Shown: positions 52,106-63,979, counted from the first letter of the stretch. The stretch is 64,000 bases of DNA from JAFIEN01 sp051859505 (GCA_051859505.1 JBHYFN010000004.1:1-64000); one strand, 5' to 3'. The notes: generated by a model not told the origin, from the sequence alone. Program-made: numbers and translations.

Positions 52106-52150
52106 CCGGATTTTTAAGAAAATCCGGGGCGGAACTTTTGAAATTCCGCC
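52106..52150 (+). terminator. Two tandem hairpins after ltaE
   Basis: CCGGATTTT (52106-52114) pairs with AAAATCCGG (52119-52127) over a 4-nt loop, followed by GGCGGAA (52128-52134) pairing with TTCCGCC (52144-52150). The first stem supplies its own A/T-rich foot, so it can work in both directions. Confidence 0.65.
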
Positions 52151-52259
52151 TCCCGGCGGCACCGCTGCGCGCAAACCCTTCGTCGGGGGCCGAGTCGTTT
52201 CTTTGCCCGCCCCCGGCCATGTGCTAGGCGGGGGCCAGACCGTGATTCCGGCCGGTATC

Positions 52260-52289
52260 GGCTGTGCCGAACAGGGCTGTGCCAAACAG
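52260..52289 (+). repeat. 15-bp direct repeat upstream of prs
   Basis: GGCTGTGCCGAACAG (52260-52274) is followed immediately by GGCTGTGCCAAACAG (52275-52289), one mismatch. It directly precedes the Shine-Dalgarno of prs and lies in the 200-base intergenic region. Confidence 0.6.
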
Positions 52290-52302
52290 GAAGGATCCCG
52301 TC

Positions 52303-53322
52303 GTGGCGGTGATGACAGAACCGAAACTCATCTCTGGCAATGCCAATCCCACCCTCACCCGCGCCATCGCCCGTCGCATGTCCATGCATCGGGGGATCAG
52401 CGTCTCACCCGTCGAGGCGCGGGTCGAGCGCTTCAATGACGGCGAGGTCTTTGTCGAAGTGTTCGAGAATGTCCGTGGCGAGGACATGTTCATCATCCAG
52501 CCCACGTCGAAACCCGCCAATGACCACCTGATGGAGCTGCTGATCATCGCCGATGCGCTGCGCCGATCCTCGGCCGGGCGCATCACGGCGGTCATTCCCT
52601 ATTTCGGTTATGCGCGTCAGGATCGCCGGACCAAGGCCCGCACGCCGATCTCGGCCAAGCTTGTGGCCAATCTGATCGCCGAGGCCGGTGTCGAGCGCGT
52701 TCTGACGATGGACCTTCACGCCGCGCAGATCCAGGGCTTCTTCGACATTCCGGTCGACAACCTCTATGCCTCACCGATCTTCAGCCTCGACATCCTGCAC
52801 CATTTCCGCGGCCGCCTCGACAATCTGATGGTGGTCTCGCCCGATGTGGGCGGGGTGGCGCGCGCACGGGAGTTGGCCAAGCGGATCAACGCGCCGCTTG
52901 CCATCGTCGACAAGCGCCGGGAAAAGGCCGGTGAGGTTGCCGAGATGACCGTCATCGGGGATGTTTCGGGCAAGACCTGCCTGATCGTCGACGATATCTG
53001 CGACACGGCCGGCACGCTCTGCAAGGCGGCCGATGTTCTGATCGAGGCGGGCGCGGTCGAGGTGCATTCCTACATCACACATGGCGTCCTGTCGGATCCG
53101 GCGGTCGAGCGGATCGGCAAATCGGCGATGAAGTCGCTTGTCATCACGGATTCGATCGAGCCCAGCCCGGAGGTTGTGGCCTCCTCCAGTATCCGCATCG
53201 TGCCCACGGCGCCGATTTTTGCGCAGGCCATTCTGAACATCTGGAACGGAACCTCGGTCTCTTCCCTGTTCGAGAATGAAACCCTCGTCCCGATCTATGA
53301 GGGCATGTACAGCTCGGGCTGA
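52303..53322 (+). CDS. prs: Ribose-phosphate pyrophosphokinase
   Basis: Prs makes PRPP from ribose-5-phosphate and ATP for nucleotide and amino-acid synthesis. The 339-aa protein has GYARQDRRTKARTPISAKL, DLHAAQIQGFFDIPVDNLYA (in two parts), VVSPDVGGVARARELA and the PRPP loop VDDICDTAGTL. GTG at 52303 is favoured because AGGAAGGA lies 7 bases before it; ATG at 52312 is the alternative. It is the natural link between the ribose region and PurE/PurK, though not in an operon with them. Confidence 0.95.
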   Translation: MAVMTEPKLISGNANPTLTRAIARRMSMHRGISVSPVEARVERFNDGEVFVEVFENVRGEDMFIIQPTSKPANDHLMELLIIADALRRSSAGRITAVIPYFGYARQDRRTKARTPISAKLVANLIAEAGVERVLTMDLHAAQIQGFFDIPVDNLYASPIFSLDILHHFRGRLDNLMVVSPDVGGVARARELAKRINAPLAIVDKRREKAGEVAEMTVIGDVSGKTCLIVDDICDTAGTLCKAADVLIEAGAVEVHSYITHGVLSDPAVERIGKSAMKSLVITDSIEPSPEVVASSSIRIVPTAPIFAQAILNIWNGTSVSSLFENETLVPIYEGMYSSG

Positions 53323-53328
53323 GTGCTT

Positions 53329-53676
53329 TCAGATATCCCAGAGCTCGTCATCCGGGACGGCCCCCAGCGCCTGCCAGCTTGCGCGGACACGCGCGACCCG
53401 GGTGTCGTTCCAGGTGCGGAAGACGATGGTGAATCCCGATGCGGTGATCTCTTCGGCCAGGATTTCGGCACGGATATTGGCCGCGTTCGAGAAATCCCAC
53501 ATGCTGAGCGAAACCGTGACGAAGGGAATACCCGAGAACGCCTGGCTGAACCGCACCTCGGTCCGGCACTCCCGCAGGCCGTCACCCGTCCACATCGCCC
53601 CGTCATTCTCGAAATCCGAGAACAGCAGGACATCTCCCTGCTCTACGCCCAGCCGATCGGCGGGAATGCTCTTCAT
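53329..53676 (-). CDS. H-type lectin domain protein
   Basis: A 115-aa protein whose core matches an H-type lectin (Helix-pomatia-like) domain: VLLFSDFENDGAMWTGDG, then VRFSQAFSGIPFVTVSLSMWDFSNAANIRAEI and FTIVFRTWNDTRVARVRASWQALG. This domain binds sugars, typically N-acetylgalactosamine, in eukaryotic examples. No signal peptide is seen. The start at 53676 is preceded by GGTGGA. It lies immediately downstream of atpC on the same strand, beyond a hairpin. Function unknown. Confidence 0.75.
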   Translation of the reverse strand: MKSIPADRLGVEQGDVLLFSDFENDGAMWTGDGLRECRTEVRFSQAFSGIPFVTVSLSMWDFSNAANIRAEILAEEITASGFTIVFRTWNDTRVARVRASWQALGAVPDDELWDI

Positions 53677-53750
53677 GCTCTGGTGTCCACCCTTCGGTCC
53701 CTGCCCCCTTTGGCCAGAGTACGACAGATCCGGTACGCCACAAACAGGAT

Positions 53751-53774
53751 GTGGGGCCCTGTGACGGGCCCCAC
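53751..53774 (-). terminator. Stem-loop at the end of the atp operon
   Basis: GTGGGGCCC (53751-53759) pairs perfectly with GGGCCCCAC (53766-53774) over a 6-nt loop. On the minus strand it follows atpC and is succeeded by a TTTG, a weak T-run. Confidence 0.65.
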
Positions 53775-53821
53775 CTGATCGTACAAACACACTGCTCGCC
53801 GGACGACGGTCCGGCCCGGGA

Positions 53822-54217
53822 TCAACCGCGCGCGGAGAGGCCGATCTGATCGCCCAGGGCGGTGATGTCGGCCACGGTCTTGGCCACATCGTCGGGCTGA
53901 CCGGGCAGGGCGCGCGCCTCGGCGAGCATCGTCTCGAGCATGGCTTGCGTCATCTCGGTGCGCGCCATGGCCTGTTCCGCCAGAACGGTGACGGAGGAGG
54001 GGCTGATCTCGGCGAAACCGCCCGAGACGACGTAATCCTCGGTCCCGGACGCATGCACCACTTTCAGCAGACCGGGGCGCAGGGTGGTGATCGTCGGCGC
54101 ATGATCCGGCATGGCCGTCATGTCGCCGTCCGCGCCGGGCAGCTGGACCTCGCGCGCGGTGACGGAGGCAAGCCTCCGTTCCGGGCTGACGAGGTCGAAT
54201 TGCAGGGTATCTGCCAT
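53822..54217 (-). CDS. atpC: ATP synthase F1 subunit epsilon
   Basis: The epsilon subunit sits in the F1 central stalk and regulates rotation. The 131-aa protein starts MADTLQFDLVSPERRLASV, with the beta-sandwich motif GDMTAMPDHAPTITTLRPG and a helical C-terminal domain. It is the last of the F1 genes, 10 bases after atpD. Confidence 0.95.
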   Translation of the reverse strand: MADTLQFDLVSPERRLASVTAREVQLPGADGDMTAMPDHAPTITTLRPGLLKVVHASGTEDYVVSGGFAEISPSSVTVLAEQAMARTEMTQAMLETMLAEARALPGQPDDVAKTVADITALGDQIGLSARG

Positions 54218-54227
54218 CTGGCTTTCC

Positions 54228-55652
<1,425 letters not shown>

Positions 55653-55761
55653 GTCTCGTCTCTCCGTTCGTCTCTATGCGCCCGAAAACCGGCGGTCGTC
55701 CTTGTTTCAGTCCTGCCTCGGCCGGCAGCCGGGCCTGTGGGCGCCACGCGCCCTGTCAGCC

Positions 55762-56631
55762 CTACAGCGCCTCCGCACCCGAGATGATCTCGATCAGTTC
55801 GCTGGTGATCTTGGCCTGACGCGAGCGGTTGAACTCGATTGTCAGACGGTCGATCATTTCGCCCGCGTTGCGGGTCGCGTTGTCCATCGCGCTCATCCGG
55901 GCGCCCTGCTCCGAGGCCGCATTCTCCAGAAGTGCCGAAAACACCTGCGTCGCCACACCGCGCGGCAGAAGATCGGTCAGGATCGCCTCTTCGCTGGGTT
56001 CGTAATCGTAAAGCGTCGAGGCCGAGACCTCTTCCTCGAACGAGGCGGGGATCACCTGCTGCGCGGTCGGGATCTGGCTGATCACGCTCTGGAAGCGGCT
56101 GTAAAAGATCGTGGCCACGTCGAATTCGCCGGCATCGAAGCGCGTCAGGATATCCTGAGCGACCTCCTGCGCATTGGCATAGCCGACGCGCTTGACCGCG
56201 CTCAGATCGACATGACCGACGAAACTGTCGGCCCAGTCGCGCTTGATCGCTTCGCGGCCCTTCTTGCCCACGGTCAGGATCTTGACCGTCTTGCCCTGCG
56301 CCCGCAGCGTTTCAGCATGGGTGCGGGCCAGCTTGGCGATGGACGAGTTGAACCCGCCGCAAAGGCCGCGTTCCGCCGTCATCACGACAAGAAGATGCGT
56401 CTGGTCGCTGCCGGTCCCCGACAGAAGCCGGGGCGCCGTGGGCGAATCCTTGCTGGATTGCGCCAGCCCCGCCATCACGGCGTTGAACCGTTCGGTATAG
56501 GGGCGGGCCTGTTCGGCCGCATCCTGTGCCCGCCGCAGTTTCGCGGCGGCCACCATCTGCATGGCCTTGGTGATCTTCCGGGTCGATTTGACCGAGTTGA
56601 TCCTGTTCTTGAGATCCTTGAGGCTTGGCAT
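55762..56631 (-). CDS. atpG: ATP synthase F1 subunit gamma
   Basis: The gamma subunit is the rotating shaft of F1. The 289-aa protein starts MPSLKDLKNRINSVKSTRKITKAMQMVAAAKLRRA and ends with the long C-terminal helix MDNATRNAGEMIDRLTIEFNRSRQAKITSELIEI, both in the family pattern. It lies 26 bases after atpA. Confidence 0.97.
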   Translation of the reverse strand: MPSLKDLKNRINSVKSTRKITKAMQMVAAAKLRRAQDAAEQARPYTERFNAVMAGLAQSSKDSPTAPRLLSGTGSDQTHLLVVMTAERGLCGGFNSSIAKLARTHAETLRAQGKTVKILTVGKKGREAIKRDWADSFVGHVDLSAVKRVGYANAQEVAQDILTRFDAGEFDVATIFYSRFQSVISQIPTAQQVIPASFEEEVSASTLYDYEPSEEAILTDLLPRGVATQVFSALLENAASEQGARMSAMDNATRNAGEMIDRLTIEFNRSRQAKITSELIEIISGAEAL

Positions 56632-56657
56632 CCCCGCGTCTCCTTATCGGTCGGGGA

Positions 56658-58195
<1,538 letters not shown>

Positions 58196-58196
<1 letters not shown>

Positions 58197-58756
58197 TATC
58201 CGACCTCTTTCATGGTGTTCTGGAGTGCCATCAGCTTCGAACGGATCGAGGTATCGATCATTTTCGAGCCGATCTTGACGACAAGACCGCCGATGAGGCT
58301 TTCATCGACGGTCGCATGGATCTTAACGTCCTTGCCGGCCTGGGCCGAAAGGGCCTTGGCAAGCTTTTCGGACTGGGTCTTGGTCAGCGCCTTGGCCGAG
58401 GCCACCTCGGCCGTCACTTCGCCCTTCTCGGCAGCGATCCGTTCGCGCAGGACCGAGACGAGTTGCGGCAGCACGAAGAGGCGGCGCTTGGAGGCCATGA
58501 GCGCCAGAAGGTTCGAGAAATGCGCCGAAAGGCCCATCTTGCCGGCCACGGCGCTGATCGCCGCACCCTGTTCCTCGCGCGAATAGATCGGCGATGCGAT
58601 CAGGTCACGCAGGTCGGCGCTGGCTTTCAGCGCCGCATCAAGGGCGTCCACATCAGCCTCAAGGCCATCAAGTTTGCCGTCTTCGCGGGCAAGCTCGAAC
58701 ATCGCTGTAGCATAGCGTTGCGCAATGCCTGTCGAAATCGAAGCTGGTTCGGACAC
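58196..58756 (-). CDS. atpH: ATP synthase F1 subunit delta
   Basis: The delta subunit joins F1 to the peripheral stalk. The 186-aa protein begins MSEPASISTGIAQRYATAMFELAREDG in family style. Two in-frame GTG codons exist; GTG at 58756 is chosen because GGAAGG lies 6 bases before it, whereas at 58762 the spacing would be zero. It is the first gene of the operon. The F0 genes are not adjacent, as in related phototrophic alphaproteobacteria. Confidence 0.92.
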
Positions 58757-58934
58757 GTCCACCCTTCCGATATCTCTTGGCCGACCCCCTGCCCCGGTCG
58801 AGGCATCTGGCAGGCAATTGAAAGCGCCCCGGGGCGAACCCGGCGGGGCGCAAAATCACGCGCGATGTAGCAGAGGCTCTTGGGTGTCGCAACCGCCTAG
58901 CGAGACGTTTTTCCGGGCCTTTGCCCAAGGCCCC

Positions 58935-58970
58935 GGACATTCCTGCGGACATTCCTGCGGTCATTCCTGC
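58935..58970. repeat. Three tandem 12-bp repeats upstream of the atp operon
   Basis: GGACATTCCTGC is present at 58935-58946 and 58947-58958, and as GGTCATTCCTGC at 58959-58970. It lies between the methyltransferase 3' end and the atpH promoter region and encodes nothing recognised. Possible regulatory array or slippage product. Confidence 0.65.
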
Positions 58971-59030
58971 GGCCATGTTGCCGCAGCGCAGCAGAGGCCG
59001 GCCCGGCGAGCGCTGCCACCAGACGGGGAA

Positions 59031-59810
59031 TCACCCCCGCGTTGCCGGCGTTGGCAGGCCCTCCATCACCCGGATCGGGCGTCTTTCGAGGACCTTCGAT
59101 CCCGGCCGCGTGGGTGCGACCATCTGCTTGCTGACCTCGGCGAACAGGACGCCGCCTGCGGCATAGACCGGCAGATGCCGGCCCACGGATTCGAAGACGG
59201 CCGCCGACTTGCGCCAGATCCGCCGGGTCGAGGGGGGCTGAAACAGGGTCGAGAAGGCCCTTTCGGTGACGAAACGGTGCCGCCCGAGCTGCGCTTCAAG
59301 CTGGCCAAGCGTGTAGGGGCGTCCGAATCCGAAGGGCGTCCGATCGGTGCGCGACCAAAGCCCGGTGCGGTTCGGCACGATGAAGACCGCCCTGCCCCCC
59401 GGCCCCAGCACGCGCCAGCATTCGTCCAGCACTGCGGAGGGGTTCTCCGACGTCTCAAGCCCGTGCAGCACGACCAGTTTGTCCACAAGCCCCGTGGGCA
59501 AGGGCCAGAGCGTCTCTTCGCAGAGCACGCTGACATTGGGCTGAACGGGCGGCTGACCGCGGGATGGGCCGGCGGCCTGCCCCGGCGGCCAGACCATCAC
59601 CCCCTGCGGCCCCGGCATCAACCCGATCACCCGCCGCGCCTCGGCCAGATAGGGCCGCAGAAGCGGCACGGCAAAGCCGAAACCCACGACGGTCTGGGCC
59701 TTGGCCTCGGGCCAGAGACCGCGCAGCTTGTCGCGGATGACAGATTGCGCCGCCCGCCCCAGCGCGCTGCGGTAATAGAAGTTGCGCAGATCCTGCACGT
59801 CCAGATGCAT
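59031..59810 (-). CDS. SAM-dependent methyltransferase, class I
   Basis: A 259-aa methyltransferase-fold protein. The Rossmann-like SAM region is weak, with TVVGFGFAVPLLRPYLAEARRVIGLMPG, but motif-like VDKLVVLHGLETSENPSAVLDECWRVLGPGGRAVFIVPNRTGLWSR (in parts) matches the post-I segment of Methyltransf_11. The start at 59810 is chosen for family fit. It diverges from gloB across 63 bases, an arrangement that I recall from other Rhodobacteraceae. Substrate unknown. Confidence 0.85.
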   Translation of the reverse strand: MHLDVQDLRNFYYRSALGRAAQSVIRDKLRGLWPEAKAQTVVGFGFAVPLLRPYLAEARRVIGLMPGPQGVMVWPPGQAAGPSRGQPPVQPNVSVLCEETLWPLPTGLVDKLVVLHGLETSENPSAVLDECWRVLGPGGRAVFIVPNRTGLWSRTDRTPFGFGRPYTLGQLEAQLGRHRFVTERAFSTLFQPPSTRRIWRKSAAVFESVGRHLPVYAAGGVLFAEVSKQMVAPTRPGSKVLERRPIRVMEGLPTPATRG

Positions 59811-59873
59811 TGCGGGCGCGGCCCCTTTCCGACAAGCTTGACGCCGACCATAGCAAGCGAAAGCGACAAAGCC

Positions 59874-60635
59874 ATGCCCCTCGAGATCGTGACCGTTGCC
59901 TGCCGCACCGATAATTATGCCTTCCTGCTGCATGACGGCGCAACCGGGCAGACCGCCCTTGTCGATGCGCCCGAGACCGGCCCGATCCGGGCGGCGCTGG
60001 CCGAACGGGGCTGGCAGCTGTCCGACATCCTGCTGACCCATCATCACGACGACCATATCGCCGGCGTCGCCGATCTGCGCGAGGGCGCCCGGGTCATCGG
60101 TGCGGCGGCCGACAGCCACCGCCTGCCGCCGCTCGACCTGGCTGTCCGGCCCGGCGATGCGATCACCGTCTGCGGCGAAGAGGCGCAGGTGATCGACGTG
60201 TCGGGCCATACGGTCGGACATGTCGCCTTTCATTTCCCCGCCTCCGGCGCGGTGATGACGGGTGACAGCCTGATGGCGCTGGGCTGCGGGCGGCTGTTCG
60301 AAGGGACCGCCCCGCAGATGTGGCAAAGCCTGAGCCGGCTGGCAGCGCTTCCGGCCGAAACGCTGGTCTGCTCGGGGCACGAATATACCCTGTCGAATGC
60401 CCGTTTCGCGCTGACCGTGGATCCCGAAAACGCCGATCTGGTGGCCCGCGCCCGCGCCGTCGAGGCCGCCCGCGAGCGGGGCGAGCCGACCGTCCCGTCG
60501 CGCCTTGCCGAAGAATTGGCCACGAACCCTTTTCTGCGCGCCGGTCATGATTACCTCAAGGACAGGCTGGGGCTGAGTGGCGCCAGAGACGACATGGTCT
60601 TTGCCGCGATCCGGACCGCGAAGGACCGCTTCTGA
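59874..60635 (+). CDS. gloB: Hydroxyacylglutathione hydrolase (glyoxalase II)
   Basis: GloB splits S-lactoylglutathione to lactate and glutathione, the second step of methylglyoxal detoxification. The 253-aa metallo-beta-lactamase-fold protein has the metal site THHHDDH (residues 55-61), SGHTVGHVAFHFP, GDSLMALGCGRLFEGTA and the C-terminal glutathione-binding region. The start at 59874 was chosen by family fit; an upstream extension through the divergent methyltransferase is rejected. Confidence 0.94.
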   Translation: MPLEIVTVACRTDNYAFLLHDGATGQTALVDAPETGPIRAALAERGWQLSDILLTHHHDDHIAGVADLREGARVIGAAADSHRLPPLDLAVRPGDAITVCGEEAQVIDVSGHTVGHVAFHFPASGAVMTGDSLMALGCGRLFEGTAPQMWQSLSRLAALPAETLVCSGHEYTLSNARFALTVDPENADLVARARAVEAARERGEPTVPSRLAEELATNPFLRAGHDYLKDRLGLSGARDDMVFAAIRTAKDRF

Positions 60636-60763
60636 CCGATGCTCGGGCGGGGGCTGGGCGGGGGTCGGGCGGGGGGGCGGGCTTGGGCCGCCGCAATCTG
60701 GGTCACATTCTACGCTTTCTGCCCTGTCAACAGCATGTCGTGATCCGAAAGCACAAGATTTCT

Positions 60764-60791
60764 CTTGAAGCCGCGCCGATAACACCGATCT
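60764..60791 (+). promoter_or_regulatory. Heat-shock (RpoH)-type promoter of clpA
   Basis: CTTGAAG (60764-60770) and ACCGATCT (60784-60791) are 13 bases apart and match the sigma-32 elements CTTGAAA and CCCCATNT at 6 of 7 and 6 of 8 positions. The clpA GTG is about 70 bases downstream. Confidence 0.6.
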
Positions 60792-60861
60792 TTAAGAGTT
60801 AGAGGCCACGGTCAGGCATGGGCTCCGCCCCGTTCCGGCCCCGATCAGAGGAGCACGCAAG

Positions 60862-63180
60862 GTGCCGTCATTTTCGAACACGCTCGAGCAGGCCATCCAC
60901 ACCGCACTGGCGCTGGCGAATGCCCGCCGGCACGAACTTGCCACTCTGGAACATCTGCTTCTGGCCCTGATCGAGGAACCCGACGCAGCCCGCGTGATGC
61001 GGGCCTGCTCTGTCGACCTTGACGAGCTGCGCCGCTCGCTCGAGGAGTTCATCGAAGAGGATCTGGCAACGCTTGTCACCGATGTCGAAGGCTCCGAGGC
61101 GGTTCCGACCGCCGCCTTCCAGCGGGTGATCCAGCGTGCCGCCATCCATGTGCAATCCTCGGGCCGGACCGAGGTGACGGGGGCCAATGTCCTTGTCGCC
61201 ATCTTCGCCGAACGCGAATCGAACGCCGCCTATTTCCTGCAGGAACAGGACATGACCCGCTATGACGCGGTCAATTTCATCGCGCATGGCGTCGCCAAGG
61301 ATCCGGCCTTCGGCGAAACCCGCCCGGTGACCGGCTCCACCTCGCGCGAGGAAGAGGAAAACACCCAAGTCACCGACGAAAAGGAAACCGCGCTGTCGAA
61401 ATACTGCGTGGACCTGAACGCCAAGTCGAAGAAGGGCGACGTGGACCCCCTGATCGGCCGCCACCTCGAGGTGGAGCGCTGCATCCAGGTTCTCTGCCGC
61501 CGGCGCAAGAACAACCCGCTTCTGGTGGGCGATCCCGGCGTGGGCAAGACGGCGATTGCCGAGGGCCTTGCCTACAAGATCGTGCAGGGCGAGGTGCCCG
61601 ACGTTCTGGCCGGTGCCACGATCTATTCGCTCGACATGGGGGCGCTTCTGGCCGGCACCCGCTATCGCGGCGATTTCGAAGAGCGGCTGAAGGCTGTGGT
61701 GACCGAGCTTGAGAACCACCGCGACGCGGTGCTGTTCATCGACGAGATCCACACCGTGATCGGCGCGGGCGCGACCTCGGGCGGCGCGATGGATGCGTCG
61801 AACCTGCTCAAGCCCGCGCTGCAGGGCGGCAAGCTGCGCTGCATGGGCTCGACCACCTACAAGGAGTTCCGCCAGCATTTCGAGAAGGACCGCGCCCTGT
61901 CGCGCCGGTTCCAGAAGATCGACGTGAACGAACCCACGGTCGAGGATTCGATCAAGATCCTGAAGGGGCTGAAGCCCTATTTCGAGGATCACCACAACAT
62001 CAAGTATACCTCCGAGGCGATCCGCACCGCGGTGGAGCTTTCGGCGCGCTACATCAACGACCGCAAGCTGCCCGACAAGGCCATCGACGTGATCGACGAG
62101 GCAGGTGCCGCCCAGCATCTTGTGGCCGAATCCAAGCGCCGCAAGACCATCGGCACGAAAGAGATCGAGGCTGTGGTGGCCAAGATCGCCCGCATCCCGC
62201 CCAAGAATGTCTCGAAGGACGATGCGACCGTGCTGAAGGATCTTGAAGGCACGCTCAAGCGCGTGGTCTTCGGTCAGGACACGGCGATCGAGGCGCTGTC
62301 CTCGGCGATCAAGCTGGCGCGCGCGGGCCTGCGCGAACCGGAAAAGCCAATCGGCAACTACCTCTTCGCCGGCCCCACCGGCGTGGGCAAGACCGAAGTC
62401 GCCAAGCAGCTTGCCAGCACGCTTGGGGTGGAACTCCTGCGCTTCGACATGTCGGAATACATGGAAAAGCACGCGGTTTCCCGCCTGATCGGCGCGCCCC
62501 CGGGCTATGTCGGCTTCGACCAGGGCGGCATGCTGACCGATGGCGTGGACCAGCATCCCCATTGCGTTCTGCTTCTGGACGAGATCGAGAAGGCGCATCC
62601 GGATGTGTTCAACATCCTGTTGCAGGTGATGGACCACGGCAAGCTGACCGATCACAACGGCCGGGCGGTGGATTTCCGCAACGTGATCCTGATCATGACC
62701 TCGAACGCGGGGGCCTCCGACATGCAGAAGGCCGCCATCGGCTTTGGCCGCGACAAGCGCGAGGGCGAGGATACGGCGGCCATCGAACGCCTGTTCACGC
62801 CCGAATTCCGCAACCGTCTGGATGCCATCATCTCGTTCAGCGCGCTGCCGAAAGAGGTGATCATGCAGGTGGTCGAGAAGTTCGTCCTGCAGCTCGAGGC
62901 GCAGCTGATGGACCGCAATGTCCATATCGAACTGTCGCCCGAGGCCGCTGCCTGGCTGGGCGACAAGGGCTATGATGACAAGATGGGGGCGCGTCCGCTG
63001 GGCCGCGTGATCCAGGAGAACATCAAGAAGCCGCTGGCCGAGGAGCTTCTGTTCGGCAAGCTGACCAAGGGCGGGATCGTAAAGGTCGGCGTGAAGGACG
63101 ATCGCATCGACCTTCAGTTCGAATCGCCCGGCACGCCGCGGCTTTCGGGCAGCAAGCCGCCGCTTCTGACGGCCGACTGA
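60862..63180 (+). CDS. clpA: ATP-dependent Clp protease ATP-binding subunit ClpA
   Basis: ClpA unfolds proteins and feeds them to ClpP. The 772-aa protein has the N-terminal Clp repeat domain (about residues 1-145), AAA domain 1 with Walker A GDPGVGKT at 223-230, and AAA domain 2 with GPTGVGKT at 504-511. The ClpP-binding loop is IGF (626-628), where IGL is more common. The start is GTG at 60862 with GAGGAG upstream. clpS and clpP are not adjacent. Confidence 0.96.
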   Translation: MPSFSNTLEQAIHTALALANARRHELATLEHLLLALIEEPDAARVMRACSVDLDELRRSLEEFIEEDLATLVTDVEGSEAVPTAAFQRVIQRAAIHVQSSGRTEVTGANVLVAIFAERESNAAYFLQEQDMTRYDAVNFIAHGVAKDPAFGETRPVTGSTSREEEENTQVTDEKETALSKYCVDLNAKSKKGDVDPLIGRHLEVERCIQVLCRRRKNNPLLVGDPGVGKTAIAEGLAYKIVQGEVPDVLAGATIYSLDMGALLAGTRYRGDFEERLKAVVTELENHRDAVLFIDEIHTVIGAGATSGGAMDASNLLKPALQGGKLRCMGSTTYKEFRQHFEKDRALSRRFQKIDVNEPTVEDSIKILKGLKPYFEDHHNIKYTSEAIRTAVELSARYINDRKLPDKAIDVIDEAGAAQHLVAESKRRKTIGTKEIEAVVAKIARIPPKNVSKDDATVLKDLEGTLKRVVFGQDTAIEALSSAIKLARAGLREPEKPIGNYLFAGPTGVGKTEVAKQLASTLGVELLRFDMSEYMEKHAVSRLIGAPPGYVGFDQGGMLTDGVDQHPHCVLLLDEIEKAHPDVFNILLQVMDHGKLTDHNGRAVDFRNVILIMTSNAGASDMQKAAIGFGRDKREGEDTAAIERLFTPEFRNRLDAIISFSALPKEVIMQVVEKFVLQLEAQLMDRNVHIELSPEAAAWLGDKGYDDKMGARPLGRVIQENIKKPLAEELLFGKLTKGGIVKVGVKDDRIDLQFESPGTPRLSGSKPPLLTAD

Positions 63181-63222
63181 GGCAGGATCGGGCCAGAATC
63201 GGGCCAGAGCACCGAAGGTAGC

Positions 63223-63285
63223 GGTAGGGTGGGCAAAGCCCACGCACCCCGATCCGAAGGAGGGTGGGCTTTGCCCACCCTACCG
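63223..63285. repeat. Dispersed hairpin repeat B, inverted pair after clpA
   Basis: GGTAGGGTGGGCAAAGCCCA (63223-63242) is followed by its reverse complement form GGGTGGGCTTTGCCCACCCT (63262-63281). Each copy is a hairpin (GGGTGGGC-TTT-GCCCACCC at 63262-63280), and the pair can form one long stem. Same family as 39721-39832 and 14-32. Confidence 0.75.
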
Positions 63286-63412
63286 GCGAAAGTCGGCTCG
63301 AGGTCGCATCCTGACGCCGTTGGACCGCGACCCCTGGTTTGATCCGCATCAAGGCGGAGGGGATGGGTGGCTGGCATGAGGGAGGGTATCGCCACCTTGC
63401 CCGGAGGGCCCC

Positions 63413-63979
63413 ATGCCCATCCTCATTCTTTATGCCACGACCGAAGGCCAGACCCGCAAGATCGCCCGCCGCGCCGCCGCGCATCTGACCGCCCGGGGCC
63501 GATCCGTCGAACTTGTCCCCGCCGCAGAGATCGCCCAGATCGACCCGCGCGACTATGACGCCGCGCTCCTGATGGCCTCGGTCCATGCCGGGCGCTATCA
63601 GCCGGATTTCCTCGCTGCCGTCCTGCGCAATGCCGAAGCCCTTGCCCGTCTGCCCAATGCTTTCGTGTCGGTCTCGCTCTCGGCGGCCAGCGACGATCCC
63701 GAAGATCACGAGGCCATTGCCGAATGCGTCCGCAAGATGGAGTCCGAGACCGACTGGACCCCGAAACGGGTCGAACATGTGGCCGGCGCCTTCCGCTTTA
63801 CCCAGTATGATTTCCTGAAAAGCTGGGCGATGCGCTGGATCGCCGCCCGCAAGGATCCCGGAGCCGATCCACGGGCCGACACGGAATACACCGATTGGGA
63901 CGCGCTCTATCGTTTCCTCGACGATTTCACGGCAAGCCTTGCCACGAAACCCGCCGGAGTCACAGCCGGGGTCAGCTGA
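63413..63979 (+). CDS. Flavodoxin-domain protein, HemG-like protoporphyrinogen oxidase
   Basis: A 188-aa flavodoxin-fold protein. The FMN phosphate loop is YATTEGQTRKIA (residues 7-18); the later LMASVHAGRYQPDF, NAFVSVSLSA, and the C-terminal FLKSWAMRWIAARKDPGADPRADTEYTDW are typical of HemG-type protoporphyrinogen IX dehydrogenase, which oxidises protoporphyrinogen in heme synthesis coupled to the respiratory chain. Some such proteins may instead be general flavodoxins. The region between clpA and this gene holds repeat B and no other gene. Confidence 0.82.
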   Translation: MPILILYATTEGQTRKIARRAAAHLTARGRSVELVPAAEIAQIDPRDYDAALLMASVHAGRYQPDFLAAVLRNAEALARLPNAFVSVSLSAASDDPEDHEAIAECVRKMESETDWTPKRVEHVAGAFRFTQYDFLKSWAMRWIAARKDPGADPRADTEYTDWDALYRFLDDFTASLATKPAGVTAGVS

